DNA from: Owenweeksia sp965229445
GTDB taxonomy: Bacteria; Bacteroidota; Bacteroidia; Flavobacteriales; Schleiferiaceae
Length of the DNA: 64,000 bases
Reading direction: 5' to 3'
Assembly: GCA_965229445.1 (NCBI GenBank)
Contig: OZ245876.1
Coordinates: 1,488,001 to 1,552,000, forward strand
Position numbers and translations under genes: made by a program. The notes under the pieces were generated by a model. The model did not search any database. It was not told where the DNA came from and saw only the letters and a list, made by a program, of their open reading frames with translations. How positions within the stretch are numbered: the first letter of the stretch is position 1; the number at the start of each line of letters is the position of its first letter. Shown here piece by piece: positions 42,235-51,672 of the stretch.

Positions 42235-44583
42235 TTAAAACTTGAATATATAAGCAATGGATGGAATAATAGGAAAAAGGGAAACCTGTCTCACTTCTCG
42301 TTCTCCGGTTCTAAAATCCTCATCGATGTACAAGAAGAATGGATTTAATCGGCTATATGCATTGTAAATACTAAAATTCCAGGTTCGATGACCCCATTTG
42401 GTTTTTTTATGAAAATTCATGCCCAGGTCCAGACGATGATAATTGGGCATTCTTTGGCTATTTCTATTGCTATAAACCTGGAATCTGTCGGGGAAATCCG
42501 GATTGAAATTTGATGGCAGCAGTAAATTGGCAATAGGAGCGGTAAAAGAATTGCCACTGCCAAAGACCCAGGTCAGACCCAGATCAAATTTTTCACTGAA
42601 TTCGTGATTGAGCACCACACTAATGTCATGGCGCCGATCATAGCGATATGGATATTTTTCACCGTAGTTGAGGTCTTCAAACTGGCGGGTACTCCAGGCA
42701 AGAGTATATCCTATCCAACCGGTAGTGGCGCCCTTATTCTTGCGAAGTAAAACCTCCAAGCCATAGGCCCAGCCTTTACCATCTGTTTCTACCTGATTTT
42801 CCCAATCCGAAGAACTTACAAAGGATGCTCCCTCTTTGTATTCGATTAGGTTTTCCATCCATTTATAATAGACTTCAGTACTAAATTCAAACTCGTTATT
42901 GGCAAAGCTCTTCGTACTTCCCAAAGCAATTTGTTGTGAGATTTGAGGTTTCACCTTGGCAGTGGAAGACACCCAAAGATCAGTAGGAAGGCCTATACCC
43001 GAATTGGAAAGTAGGTGAATAAATTGATTCATGCTGGCATAAGAGGCCTTTAACGACCATTCGTCGGTAAGCAGGTATCTGATACTCATACGTGGTTGTA
43101 GGGATTGATAGCGCGTTCCCTTTAAGAAGTATGTAGAATAATGCAGCCCGTAATTTGCGCGCCACCGGTCACTGATCTGGTAATCATCTTCCGCATAAAT
43201 AAACAGGTCATTGGCAAATACCGGCTTAGAAAACTCCAAAGCCGAATCAAGCGAAGTTCCTGCGTCTTCTTCTAGAAACTGGGAGGCGCCAGGATTAAAA
43301 ATGTGGTAGGTATAACTGGCACCATAACGCAAGTGATGTTTGCTGCTTAATTGATATTCCAGGTCATATCTAATCCCATAATCCCTTATTCTTGAGAAGT
43401 ATTCAAAGCCCTCAAAGTAATTCTCTTCGGGAGCATTGCTCGTTACCCGATCACTAAAGCCGGTATTAAATTGATACTGCGTAAAGGTGGCGTTCAGATT
43501 GCCAAAAAGACGGGTGTTGAATAAATGGTTCCAACGCAAGGAGGCGGTATGATTTCCCCATTTTAGATGAGATTCTGTTTCTGACTTATAAGAGTCAAAG
43601 CTGCTACCATAGGTCTCTTTGTAATAAAACTTGTCATTGCCACCGTAGTAACTAAGGTATAAACGGTCTTTTCTTGAAAAAACGTGATTAATTTTAGCAT
43701 TGAGATCTCCAAAGTAATATCCCGCTCTATAACCGTCGGTGGCGGCCAGAATTGGCGCAGTTAGTAAATCAATATAGGTGCGTCTGCCGCTCAGGATAAA
43801 ACTGGTTTTATCTTTCACGATAGGTCCCTCCAGAGTTAGTTTTGATGCGATCAGTCCAATAGATCCTTCACCGTGGAATTCCTTCATATTGCCTTCTTTC
43901 ATGTCAATCTCAAGTACTGAACTCAGCCTACCACCATATCGGGCAGGGAAACCGCCTTTGGTGAGCTGTACGTTTTTAATGGCATCAGCATTAAACACCG
44001 AAAAGAATCCAAATAGATGGGAGGCATTGTAAACAGGCACTCCATCCAGCAGAATTAAGTTCTGATCAGGCGAACCACCTCGCACATAAAAACCTGTGGT
44101 ACCTTCACTTCCAGATTGTACTCCCGGAAGCAATTGTATCGCCCGAATGATATCGACTTCGCCCATAAAGGCTGGAATCTTCTTTATGTCCGCTACCTTG
44201 AGGTTAACCGTACTCATCCTCACACGTTCCGCCGGCAACTCTTCCGCAATCACCTCCACTTCATCTAATTGTTCGGAGTCTTCTATTAATTTGAAATCCA
44301 GTATTTTATCGGAACTTAAATTTATAGATTGTTTAATAGTCTTATAGCCGATGAAACTTACAGCGATGTCGTGTTCACCTGCGGGCAGACTGAGGGTGTA
44401 GAATCCATAGGTATTAGAGGATACGCCAAAATTGGTACCGACGGCATAAACATTGACGCCAATGATTCGTTCTCCCGTTTTGCCATCTTCAATATAGCCA
44501 CTTATGGTATGAGATTGTCCGCATACAGGCCATACTACCAAGTTAAGCAGGAGGAATGCTAAGAAAAACTTCAGAGAATTCAC
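42235..44583 (-). CDS. TonB-dependent receptor with CarboxypepD_reg-like N-terminal domain
   Basis: A 782-residue outer-membrane receptor starting with GTG at 44581-44583. A signal peptide (FLLNLVVWPVCGQ) is followed by a carboxypeptidase-regulatory-like domain (about 27-110: ISGYIEDGKTGERIIGVNVY, GFYTLSLPAGEHDIAVSFIG), then a plug with QLLPGVQSGSEGTTGFYVRG (about 150-170) and GSPDQNLILLDGVPVYNASH, and a long barrel that ends in FKF with a terminal aromatic. It imports an unknown substrate by TonB energy together with the DUF4249 lipoprotein. Confidence 0.92.
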   Translation of the reverse strand: MNSLKFFLAFLLLNLVVWPVCGQSHTISGYIEDGKTGERIIGVNVYAVGTNFGVSSNTYGFYTLSLPAGEHDIAVSFIGYKTIKQSINLSSDKILDFKLIEDSEQLDEVEVIAEELPAERVRMSTVNLKVADIKKIPAFMGEVDIIRAIQLLPGVQSGSEGTTGFYVRGGSPDQNLILLDGVPVYNASHLFGFFSVFNADAIKNVQLTKGGFPARYGGRLSSVLEIDMKEGNMKEFHGEGSIGLIASKLTLEGPIVKDKTSFILSGRRTYIDLLTAPILAATDGYRAGYYFGDLNAKINHVFSRKDRLYLSYYGGNDKFYYKETYGSSFDSYKSETESHLKWGNHTASLRWNHLFNTRLFGNLNATFTQYQFNTGFSDRVTSNAPEENYFEGFEYFSRIRDYGIRYDLEYQLSSKHHLRYGASYTYHIFNPGASQFLEEDAGTSLDSALEFSKPVFANDLFIYAEDDYQISDRWRANYGLHYSTYFLKGTRYQSLQPRMSIRYLLTDEWSLKASYASMNQFIHLLSNSGIGLPTDLWVSSTAKVKPQISQQIALGSTKSFANNEFEFSTEVYYKWMENLIEYKEGASFVSSSDWENQVETDGKGWAYGLEVLLRKNKGATTGWIGYTLAWSTRQFEDLNYGEKYPYRYDRRHDISVVLNHEFSEKFDLGLTWVFGSGNSFTAPIANLLLPSNFNPDFPDRFQVYSNRNSQRMPNYHRLDLGMNFHKKTKWGHRTWNFSIYNAYSRLNPFFLYIDEDFRTGEREVRQVSLFPIIPSIAYIFKF

Positions 44584-44712
44584 AGTAAGAAATAACAGGA
44601 ATAAGGCAGAATTAGTATGTGATTTATCATCATAAATTTCATCTGGTTCTCAAGCTATTCGACAATCGCACAAATTGATGGCATTAGCATCCGGTCTTCC
44701 TTAAGCTTTGAC

Positions 44713-44720
44713 TAAATTTG
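44713..44720 (+). promoter_or_regulatory. TAnnTTTG element upstream of the arginase-like gene
   Basis: TAAATTTG fits the -7 consensus and lies 16 nt before the ATG at 44737. No TTTG is seen at the usual -33 distance. Confidence 0.4.
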
Positions 44721-44736
44721 GCGCCTCTAATTTATC

Positions 44737-45684
44737 ATGAAAAAACAATTGAAGCTATATTCAGCGATGTCCGAGTTGGGCGCCGGAACCAGGGGTGCGA
44801 GCCTCGGTATGCAAGCCCTCAAGTTTGCCAGTTTAAAATTCGACCCTGAATTTTTTGTAAGGCGACCCATTCATAAAATCCCCACTGAGAATAAGTGGCT
44901 TTTTAAAGACACCCCAAATAGATTCGCAAAGCGACTTGACGGTGTGGCTAAGATGTTCGAGAATATTGGCGAGGCGCTTGGTGAAGGTTTGCAACATGGT
45001 CCGGTAGTTATTTTTACCGGTGATCATAGTAACGGAGGGGGCACCATTGCCGGCATAAAAAAAGCCTTTCCCAATAAACGCCTGGGAGTCGTTTGGGTAG
45101 ATGCACACGCCGATCTTCATTCTCCTTATACCAGTCCATCAGGAAATGTTCACGGTATGCCTTTGGCCAATGCCCTGCATGAAGACAACCTGGCCTGCCA
45201 GAACAACTCTCCATCAGAACAGACTATTCAAACCTGGAACAGAATGAAAGGTGTGACACCAAGAATTCAGTTTGAGGATTTGTTCTTCATTGCTATGCGC
45301 AGTGCCGAAGGTCCTGAACATCACATAATTGATGAAAATGGCATTCCTAACATTACGGTAGATGAACTGCGTGCAATAGGTGCCGCGGAGGCCGCTAAGC
45401 AAGCCCTTGAATATCTGAGTGATTGCGAGGTTATTTATGTATCCTTTGATGTAGATAGCATGGATCCCTCGGTTAGTCGGGGAACGGGTACGCCGGTTGA
45501 ACATGGTTTAACCGCCATGGAGGCTCGGGATGTCTTATTGGGTCTGGTGGCAGATCCTCGCCTGTGTTGCTTGGAGGTAACCGAGGTGAACCCCTTGTTG
45601 GATATGAACGGAAACTCTATGGCAGAGGCCACCTTTCAGATCATCAAACCGGTGATTGAGAAAATTGAAACAAGAGATAATTAG
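44737..45684 (+). CDS. Arginase-family ureohydrolase
   Basis: A 315-residue binuclear manganese enzyme of the arginase/agmatinase/formiminoglutamase family; arginase is the likeliest, hydrolysing arginine to ornithine and urea. Metal-binding motifs are present: GDHSNGGGTIAG (about 95-106), VVWVDAHADLHSP (about 113-125) and the second Asp set SFDVDSMDPSVSRGTGTP (about 238-255) with the loop EHGLTAMEA. SPSGNVHGMPLA fits the arginase substrate loop (SGN). The start MKKQLKLY is close to the family start. It overlaps nothing but directly abuts argS: stop TAG, then the GTG of argS, so coupling with arginine use in translation is possible. Confidence 0.85.
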   Translation: MKKQLKLYSAMSELGAGTRGASLGMQALKFASLKFDPEFFVRRPIHKIPTENKWLFKDTPNRFAKRLDGVAKMFENIGEALGEGLQHGPVVIFTGDHSNGGGTIAGIKKAFPNKRLGVVWVDAHADLHSPYTSPSGNVHGMPLANALHEDNLACQNNSPSEQTIQTWNRMKGVTPRIQFEDLFFIAMRSAEGPEHHIIDENGIPNITVDELRAIGAAEAAKQALEYLSDCEVIYVSFDVDSMDPSVSRGTGTPVEHGLTAMEARDVLLGLVADPRLCCLEVTEVNPLLDMNGNSMAEATFQIIKPVIEKIETRDN

Positions 45685-47457
45685 GTGAATCTTACAGAAA
45701 AACTGATTCAGAAACTGGTAAGCGCTTCCATGCGCGCGCTGGCTGATCTATATCAGCTGGAGGGGGCCAAGGTTGAAATCCAACCAACCCGTAAAGAATT
45801 TGAGGGAGACTTTACCTTGGTGGTATTCCCATTTCTGAAGCATAGCCGGAAACCACCAGAGCAAACCGCAGAAGAAATCGGTCAGTATTTGGTGAATAAG
45901 ATTGATAGTTTATCGGCTTATAATGTGGTAAAAGGTTTTCTAAACCTGAGTGTTGCCGATGCTTATTGGCTGGAAGCCCTTGAAGAAACGGGTAGGTTTC
46001 AGGCTTCGGAAAGGGAGGGGCAGAATTCTATTTTGGTTGAGTATTCTTCACCAAATACCAACAAACCCCTTCACCTCGGTCATATTAGGAATTGTTTATT
46101 GGGATATTCTGTTTCAGAATTGCTTAAACTAACCGGTAATAAAGTCATAAAGGCACAAATTATCAATGACCGCGGCATCCATATTTGTAAGAGTATGGTG
46201 GCCTGGATGAAGTTTGGCGAAGGTGAAACTCCAGAATCTTCGGGGATTAAAGGAGATCATTTGGTAGGCAAGTATTATGTCAAATTTGACAGTGAATACC
46301 GTCGTGAGATTAAGAGCTTAATCAAAGAGGGAATAAGTGAAGATCGAGCCAAGGCGGAGGCACCCATCATGGTAGAAGCCAGGGAGTTGCTAAAGAAGTG
46401 GGAATTGAGTGATCCTGAGGTCTACGCGCTGTGGGAGAAAATGAATGCCTGGGTGTATGAAGGTTTTGAAGAGACTTATAAAGCTCTGGGGGTTGATTTT
46501 GATGAGTATTACTATGAAAGTGAAACCTATCTCCTGGGAAAGAAGGCCATAGAAGAGGGTTTGAGGAAGGAAATATTCTTTAGCAAGGAGGATGGTTCAG
46601 TATGGGTAGACTTAAGCGATGAAGGCCTTGATGAAAAGCTCTTGTTGAGATCTGATGGTACCAGTGTTTACATGACACAGGATATAGGTACGGCTATTAA
46701 ACGTTACGAGGATTTTGGTATTGATGGTATGATCTATACCGTAGGTAATGAACAGGATTATCACTTTAAGGTTCTCTTTCTGATTCTGGCTAAATTGGGC
46801 TATGATTGGGCTAGAAACCTATATCATTTATCTTACGGCATGGTAGATCTCCCTTCCGGTAAGATGAAGTCGCGGGAAGGAACCGTGGTGGATGCAGATG
46901 ACCTCATCCAACAAATGGAACAGACAGCCGGTAGTATTTCTGATGATCTTGGTAAGACGGAGGGAATGACGGAGGAGGAAAAACAGAGCTTGCATCATAT
47001 GATTGGTATGGGTGCATTAAAGTATTTTATTCTGCGGGTTGACCCAAAGAAGCGTATGATGTTTGATCCGGCAGAATCTATTGATTTTCAGGGCAATACC
47101 GGACCATTTATCCAGTATACTCATGCGCGCATAAGATCGCTTATTCGCAAAGCCGGTAAAAAGAAATACCATGGAGATTACACGGCATTACAAGAATCGG
47201 AAAGGTCAATAATTAAACATCTTACCAATTATCATCTGGTTTTAAAGGAAGCATCTTCGCAATACAGTCCGGCTATACTGGCCAATTATATCTACGACCT
47301 GGTGAAAGCCTACAATGCTTTGTATCAGCAGCTCCCCATTCTTTCCGACCCGAATGAAGGAGCAATTGCCTTAAGATTGAATATTTCTAAGAAGGTATCG
47401 GAGGTGATCAATCAGGGGATGGCTGTGCTGGGTATTCAAGTGCCGGAACAGATGTAG
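45685..47457 (+). CDS. argS: Arginyl-tRNA synthetase
   Basis: A 590-residue class I synthetase that charges tRNA-Arg. It begins with GTG directly behind the previous stop. The N-terminal additional domain (about 1-110) is followed by the HIGH-type motif SSPNTNKPLHLGHIRNCLLG (about 115-134) and the KMSKS-like DLPSGKMKSREGTVVDADDL (about 390-408). The Arg-binding region QDIGTAIKRYEDFGIDGMI and the helical C-terminal DALR anticodon-binding domain (about 480-590) are seen, with NTGPFIQYTHARI as its start. Length and order are as in the family. Confidence 0.97.
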   Translation: MNLTEKLIQKLVSASMRALADLYQLEGAKVEIQPTRKEFEGDFTLVVFPFLKHSRKPPEQTAEEIGQYLVNKIDSLSAYNVVKGFLNLSVADAYWLEALEETGRFQASEREGQNSILVEYSSPNTNKPLHLGHIRNCLLGYSVSELLKLTGNKVIKAQIINDRGIHICKSMVAWMKFGEGETPESSGIKGDHLVGKYYVKFDSEYRREIKSLIKEGISEDRAKAEAPIMVEARELLKKWELSDPEVYALWEKMNAWVYEGFEETYKALGVDFDEYYYESETYLLGKKAIEEGLRKEIFFSKEDGSVWVDLSDEGLDEKLLLRSDGTSVYMTQDIGTAIKRYEDFGIDGMIYTVGNEQDYHFKVLFLILAKLGYDWARNLYHLSYGMVDLPSGKMKSREGTVVDADDLIQQMEQTAGSISDDLGKTEGMTEEEKQSLHHMIGMGALKYFILRVDPKKRMMFDPAESIDFQGNTGPFIQYTHARIRSLIRKAGKKKYHGDYTALQESERSIIKHLTNYHLVLKEASSQYSPAILANYIYDLVKAYNALYQQLPILSDPNEGAIALRLNISKKVSEVINQGMAVLGIQVPEQM

Positions 47458-47506
47458 AGAATGGTGAATAGGTTCGGGAAATGTACCAAAGCCACTTTTG
47501 ATTGAT

Positions 47507-47514
47507 TAATTTTG
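47507..47514 (+). promoter_or_regulatory. TAnnTTTG element upstream of ffh
   Basis: TAATTTTG fits the -7 consensus and lies 22 nt before the ATG at 47537, in the short gap after argS. Confidence 0.45.
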
Positions 47515-47536
47515 TGCATCCAAATCAGCAAGATTT

Positions 47537-48868
47537 ATGTTTGACAGTTTACAGGATAAATTAGATAAGGCCTTTCACGTTTTAAAGGGACATGGTCAAA
47601 TTTCGGAGGTGAATGTGGCCGAAACGGTAAAGGAGATTCGCCGCGCCCTGGTAGATGCAGACGTTAGTTTTAAGATAGCCAAAGACTTTACGAATAAGGT
47701 CAAGGAAGAGGCCCTGGGACAGAAGGTATTAACCTCATTGAAGCCCGGTCAGTTAATGACCAAGATCGTCCATGATCAGATGGCTGAATTGATGGGAGGA
47801 GAAGCGGTGGAATTGCAGCTAGATTCCAGTCCCTCCGTAATTTTAATGGCAGGTTTGCAAGGTTCCGGTAAAACCACTCACTCCGGAAAGCTGGCAAACT
47901 TTCTCAAGCAAAAGAAGAATAAGAAGGTACTTCTGGTAGCGGGTGATGTTTATCGTCCGGCAGCGATTAATCAGTTAAAGGTAGTTGGCGAGCAAGTCGG
48001 CGTAGAGGTTTACTCTGAAGAAGACAATAAAAACCCAGTTGCCATTGCGGAGAATGCTTTGAACCATGCCCGGAGCAATGGCTTTAGTGTGGTGATTGTG
48101 GATACTGCCGGACGTTTAGCTATTGATGAGAACATGATGTCGGAGATCCGCAATATTCATGCGGCAGTGAAACCGGATGAAACCTTGTTTGTGGTAGATG
48201 CCATGACTGGACAGGATGCGGTAAATACAGCCAAGGCTTTCAATGATGTGCTTGATTATGAGGGTGTTATTCTAACCAAGTTAGATGGTGACACTCGCGG
48301 TGGGGCTGCGTTGACCATTAGAAGTGTGGTGGATAAACCCATCAAGTTTATTGGTACGGGTGAAAAGATGGATGCCCTCGACGTGTTCTATCCGAGCAGG
48401 ATGGCGGATAGAGTTTTGGGAATGGGTGATGTAGTGTCATTGGTTGAGAGAGCCCAGGAACAATTTGATGAAGAAGAGGCTCGGCGTGTACAGAAGAAAA
48501 TTGCCACCAATAAGTTCGATTTCAATGACTTCTTAGGTCAAATCAAGCAGATCAAGAAGATGGGTAATGTAAAGGATCTGATGGGCATGATTCCTGGCAT
48601 GGGGAAAATGATGAAAAACATAGATATTGATGATGATGCTTTTAAGGGAGTCGAAGCCATTATTTTTAGCATGACCCCGGAAGAGCGAGCAGACCCTAAA
48701 TTAATCAGTGGCAGCCGCAGAAAACGTATCGCCAATGGTAGCGGAAAAAGTATCCAGGAGGTGAATCAACTACTCAAGCAGTTTAATGATATGAGTAAGA
48801 TGATGAAAATGATGCAAGGCGGCGGTGCCAAGCGTATGGCTGGTATGATGAAGGGGATGGGGCGATAA
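47537..48868 (+). CDS. ffh: Signal recognition particle protein Ffh
   Basis: A 443-residue GTPase that binds signal sequences of nascent membrane proteins and 4.5S RNA, and docks on FtsY. The N domain (about 1-90) is followed by the G domain with G1 GLQGSGKTTHSGKL (about 105-118), GDVYRPAAINQLK, G3 DTAGRLA, and G4 TKLDGDTRGG (about 247-256). The methionine-rich M domain closes the protein (about 325-443: GMIPGMGKMMKNID, GSRRKRIANGSGKSIQEVN, then a Met-rich tail). All expected motifs are present. Confidence 0.98.
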   Translation: MFDSLQDKLDKAFHVLKGHGQISEVNVAETVKEIRRALVDADVSFKIAKDFTNKVKEEALGQKVLTSLKPGQLMTKIVHDQMAELMGGEAVELQLDSSPSVILMAGLQGSGKTTHSGKLANFLKQKKNKKVLLVAGDVYRPAAINQLKVVGEQVGVEVYSEEDNKNPVAIAENALNHARSNGFSVVIVDTAGRLAIDENMMSEIRNIHAAVKPDETLFVVDAMTGQDAVNTAKAFNDVLDYEGVILTKLDGDTRGGAALTIRSVVDKPIKFIGTGEKMDALDVFYPSRMADRVLGMGDVVSLVERAQEQFDEEEARRVQKKIATNKFDFNDFLGQIKQIKKMGNVKDLMGMIPGMGKMMKNIDIDDDAFKGVEAIIFSMTPEERADPKLISGSRRKRIANGSGKSIQEVNQLLKQFNDMSKMMKMMQGGGAKRMAGMMKGMGR

Positions 48869-48987
48869 TAGATGAAAGACTGAAGGATGAAGAAATAAGT
48901 CCAATATTATTGGCGATAAACAAGATTTCAGGGCGATCTTTCTTTGGAGACTGATATCTATTCTTATAAATCTAAATTTCTGAACCA

Positions 48988-49869
48988 ATGATCATTCTAG
49001 ACGGAAAGAAGACCTCCCAGGAAATACGCAATGAAGTGGCTGAGGATGTAAAAAACTTGGTTGCCAAAGGAGGTAAAAAACCGCATTTGGCAGTAATCCT
49101 AGTGGGAAGCAATGGTGCTTCAGTAACCTATGTAAATGCCAAGTTAAGGGATTGTGAAGAAGTAGGATTCGATACGACCATGGTTAAGCTAAGTGATACT
49201 ATTACTGAGAAGGAGCTTCTTCATGAAGTAGAAAAGTTGAATGACGATGATAAGGTAGATGGCTATATCGTTCAGTTACCCTTGCCCAAGCAGATTAATG
49301 AGCAGAAGGTATTAATGGCCATTGATCCTGAAAAGGATGTTGATGGTTTTCACCCTGAGAACCTGGGAAAGATGGCCTTAAACCTTCCTACCTTCCTTCC
49401 GGCCACGCCTATGGGAATCATGGACCTACTCGATCGTTATAATATTGAAACTGGCGGTAAACACTGCGTGGTAGTTGGTCGTTCCCATATTGTGGGTTTG
49501 CCAGCCAGTATTTTGATGGCCCGCAATCACTATCCGGGAAACGCAACGGTTACGTTGACCCACAGTCGCACCAATAATCTCAAGGAAATCCTACGTACTG
49601 CGGATATTATCATCGCGGCTCTGGGAAAACCAAACTTTATCACAGAGGATATGGTGAAGGAAGGCGCGGTGCTCATTGACGTTGGCACCACCAGGGTAGT
49701 CGACAAAACCAAAAAGTCAGGTCATCGTCTGGTTGGGGATGTGGACTTTGAAAAGGTCTCAAAAAAGGCATCTTACATCACACCGGTTCCTGGAGGGGTG
49801 GGGCCAATGACACGCGTTAGCTTATTAAAGAATACGCTCTTAGCAGCGCGCACCAGGCATCATGCCTAG
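48988..49869 (+). CDS. folD: Bifunctional methylenetetrahydrofolate dehydrogenase / cyclohydrolase
   Basis: A 293-residue enzyme that interconverts methylene-, methenyl- and formyl-tetrahydrofolate using NADP. The catalytic Tyr and Lys lie in the YVNAKLRDCEEVGF segment (YxxxK, about 50-54); DGYIVQLPLPKQIN (about 92-105), the nucleotide-binding VVVGRSHIVGLPASILM (about 160-176) and PVPGGVGPMTRVSLLKNT near the end are the family signatures. Length is normal. It has its own 119-nt leader after ffh, with no clear TAnnTTTG box. Confidence 0.97.
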   Translation: MIILDGKKTSQEIRNEVAEDVKNLVAKGGKKPHLAVILVGSNGASVTYVNAKLRDCEEVGFDTTMVKLSDTITEKELLHEVEKLNDDDKVDGYIVQLPLPKQINEQKVLMAIDPEKDVDGFHPENLGKMALNLPTFLPATPMGIMDLLDRYNIETGGKHCVVVGRSHIVGLPASILMARNHYPGNATVTLTHSRTNNLKEILRTADIIIAALGKPNFITEDMVKEGAVLIDVGTTRVVDKTKKSGHRLVGDVDFEKVSKKASYITPVPGGVGPMTRVSLLKNTLLAARTRHHA

Positions 49870-50052
49870 ATTTTCTCATGAATCAGGTTGTTGATTTGCC
49901 TTATTGGCCAAGTGATGCTGTTGATGAAGGCATAGGTTAGTCTGGTCAATTATGGCTTGACAGATTTACCTCAAAAAGCATATCTTGATACTGGGGAGGC
50001 GGGTAGCATTCCCCCTCCGGTCTAGGAGCCCATAGTTTCCGGTTTAGTAATC

Positions 50053-50508
50053 CTAAATTTTCCCCCTCCGATCAATCTCCCGCTTGATATCCTTTTGCTT
50101 CAGAGAATCACGCTTGTCATACAGCTTTTTACCCGTGGCCAGCGCAATCTTTAACTTGGCAATACCCTTATCGTTGATATATAGATTGAGGGGAATGATC
50201 GTATTGTTTCCGCCTTTTTCAAGTTTCACCTGTAACTTCTCCAGTTCCTTCTTATGCAGTAGGAGTTTACGTTCACGCAATGGCTCGTGATTCTGAATAT
50301 TGCCGTGACTGTATTCTCCAATATGCATATTCTTCACAAATAGATCGTTAGACTTGAAATAGCAATAGGATTCGGCCAGAGTGACCTTGCCCTCACGGAT
50401 AGATTTAATCTCCGTTCCCAGCAACATTATTCCCGCCTCATAGGTATCCAGGAGATGATACTGGTAACTTGCCTTTCTATTCTTGATGTTGATTTGCTGT
50501 TGCGCCAT
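50053..50508 (-). CDS. smpB: SsrA-binding protein SmpB
   Basis: A 151-residue trans-translation cofactor that binds tmRNA. The oligonucleotide-binding barrel carries NRKASYQYHLLDTYEAGIML, GTEIKSIREGKVTLAESY and PLRERKLLLHKKELEKL. The basic C-terminal tail ALATGKKLYDKRDSLKQKDI followed by KREIDRR enters the ribosome decoding site. All are canonical. It is divergent from pyrD, with a 54-nt shared region. Confidence 0.96.
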   Translation of the reverse strand: MAQQQINIKNRKASYQYHLLDTYEAGIMLLGTEIKSIREGKVTLAESYCYFKSNDLFVKNMHIGEYSHGNIQNHEPLRERKLLLHKKELEKLQVKLEKGGNNTIIPLNLYINDKGIAKLKIALATGKKLYDKRDSLKQKDIKREIDRRGKI

Positions 50509-50515
50509 GAGCGCG

Positions 50516-50523
50516 CAAAGATA
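50516..50523 (-). promoter_or_regulatory. TAnnTTTG element of smpB, very close to the start
   Basis: On the minus strand TATCTTTG fits the -7 box and ends only about 7 nt before the smpB ATG, so the transcript would be nearly leaderless. Confidence 0.4.
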
Positions 50524-50562
50524 GGAAGCTTTCTATGCTTATTTTCGCGTTAAATTTCTGTG

Positions 50563-51588
50563 ATGTACAAAGCCCTTATTCGTCCAATACTATTTTCATT
50601 TTCTCCGGAGTGGATTCATCATTTTACTTTTAGAATGGTGCGGGCTATGCACAAGGTTCCTGGTAAGAGATGGGTGTTGCGAAAGATGTATGATTCCGAT
50701 AATCATCGTCATGAAAAGGAAGTAATGGGCTTAAAATTTAAAAACCCGGTTGGTTTAGCCGCCGGATTTGATAAAGATGGGAAAGCATTTGAAGAATTGG
50801 CCTCATTTGGTTTTGGATTTATCGAAGTAGGCACCGTTACGCCACTACCGCAAGCTGGTAATCCCAAACCCCGTCTATTCAGACTGCCCCAAGACAAAGG
50901 CCTAATTAATCGCATGGGTTTTAATAACGAGGGAGTTGAGGCCCTGGTTGACCGTCTGCGTAGGCGTTCGTCGCAAGACCTGGTAGTTGGCGGGAATATT
51001 GGAAAAAATAAAGTGACACCTAATGAAAGGGCCTCGGATGATTACCACGTTTGCTTTGATGCGCTCTTTCCATACGTAGATTATTTTGTGGTTAATGTAT
51101 CCTCGCCTAATACACCAAACCTTCGCGACCTACAAGAGAAGGAACCCCTTACAAACCTGCTTCAGTCATTACAGGACTCCAATAATCAAAGGGATAGGCC
51201 AAAACCGATATTACTTAAAATTGCACCAGACTTAACCGATGGTCAGATAGAAGATATTATTGACATCGTAAAAGAGACCGGTATAGCCGGAGTAATTGCG
51301 ACAAATACCACGATATCCAGAGCTGGTCTGAGCACCAGCAGTGGTGAGGTTAAATCAATCGGTGCAGGTGGACTAAGCGGTAAACCAGTTGGAGCCAGAT
51401 CTACTGCTGTAATCGCCAAACTGCGTAAGGGTATGGGAGAAGATAAGTGTATAATCGGCGTAGGGGGTATTTTCACCGCAGAAAATGCTAAAGAAAAACT
51501 GAAGGCTGGAGCGGACTTGGTGCAAGTATACACGGGTTTTATATACGAAGGTCCTGGAATGGTTAAGAGAATTTTGAGCGGATTGTGA
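50563..51588 (+). CDS. pyrD: Quinone-dependent dihydroorotate dehydrogenase (class 2)
   Basis: A 341-residue membrane-associated flavoenzyme that oxidises dihydroorotate in pyrimidine synthesis, passing electrons to quinone. I take the ATG at 50563, not the GTG one codon upstream. An N-terminal helical part (IRPILFSFSPEWIHHFTFRM) for quinone docking marks class 2. FMN-domain motifs: FKNPVGLAAGFDKDGKAFEE, FGFIEVGTVTPLPQAGNPKP, NVSSPNTPNLRDLQ with the catalytic Ser, ILLKIAPDLTDGQ and IGVGGIFTAENAKEKLKAGA. All are present. Confidence 0.97.
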   Translation: MYKALIRPILFSFSPEWIHHFTFRMVRAMHKVPGKRWVLRKMYDSDNHRHEKEVMGLKFKNPVGLAAGFDKDGKAFEELASFGFGFIEVGTVTPLPQAGNPKPRLFRLPQDKGLINRMGFNNEGVEALVDRLRRRSSQDLVVGGNIGKNKVTPNERASDDYHVCFDALFPYVDYFVVNVSSPNTPNLRDLQEKEPLTNLLQSLQDSNNQRDRPKPILLKIAPDLTDGQIEDIIDIVKETGIAGVIATNTTISRAGLSTSSGEVKSIGAGGLSGKPVGARSTAVIAKLRKGMGEDKCIIGVGGIFTAENAKEKLKAGADLVQVYTGFIYEGPGMVKRILSGL

Positions 51589-51639
51589 ATTATTCCTAGC
51601 AACACGACAGACTTCGTTCCTCAATAGCATTTTGCTCCT

Positions 51640-51647
51640 TAGTTTTG
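51640..51647 (+). promoter_or_regulatory. TAnnTTTG element upstream of the lipoate ligase gene
   Basis: TAGTTTTG fits the -7 consensus and lies 25 nt before the ATG at 51673. Confidence 0.45.
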
Positions 51648-51672
51648 CCGGCCAATAGAAGTACCATTTGAA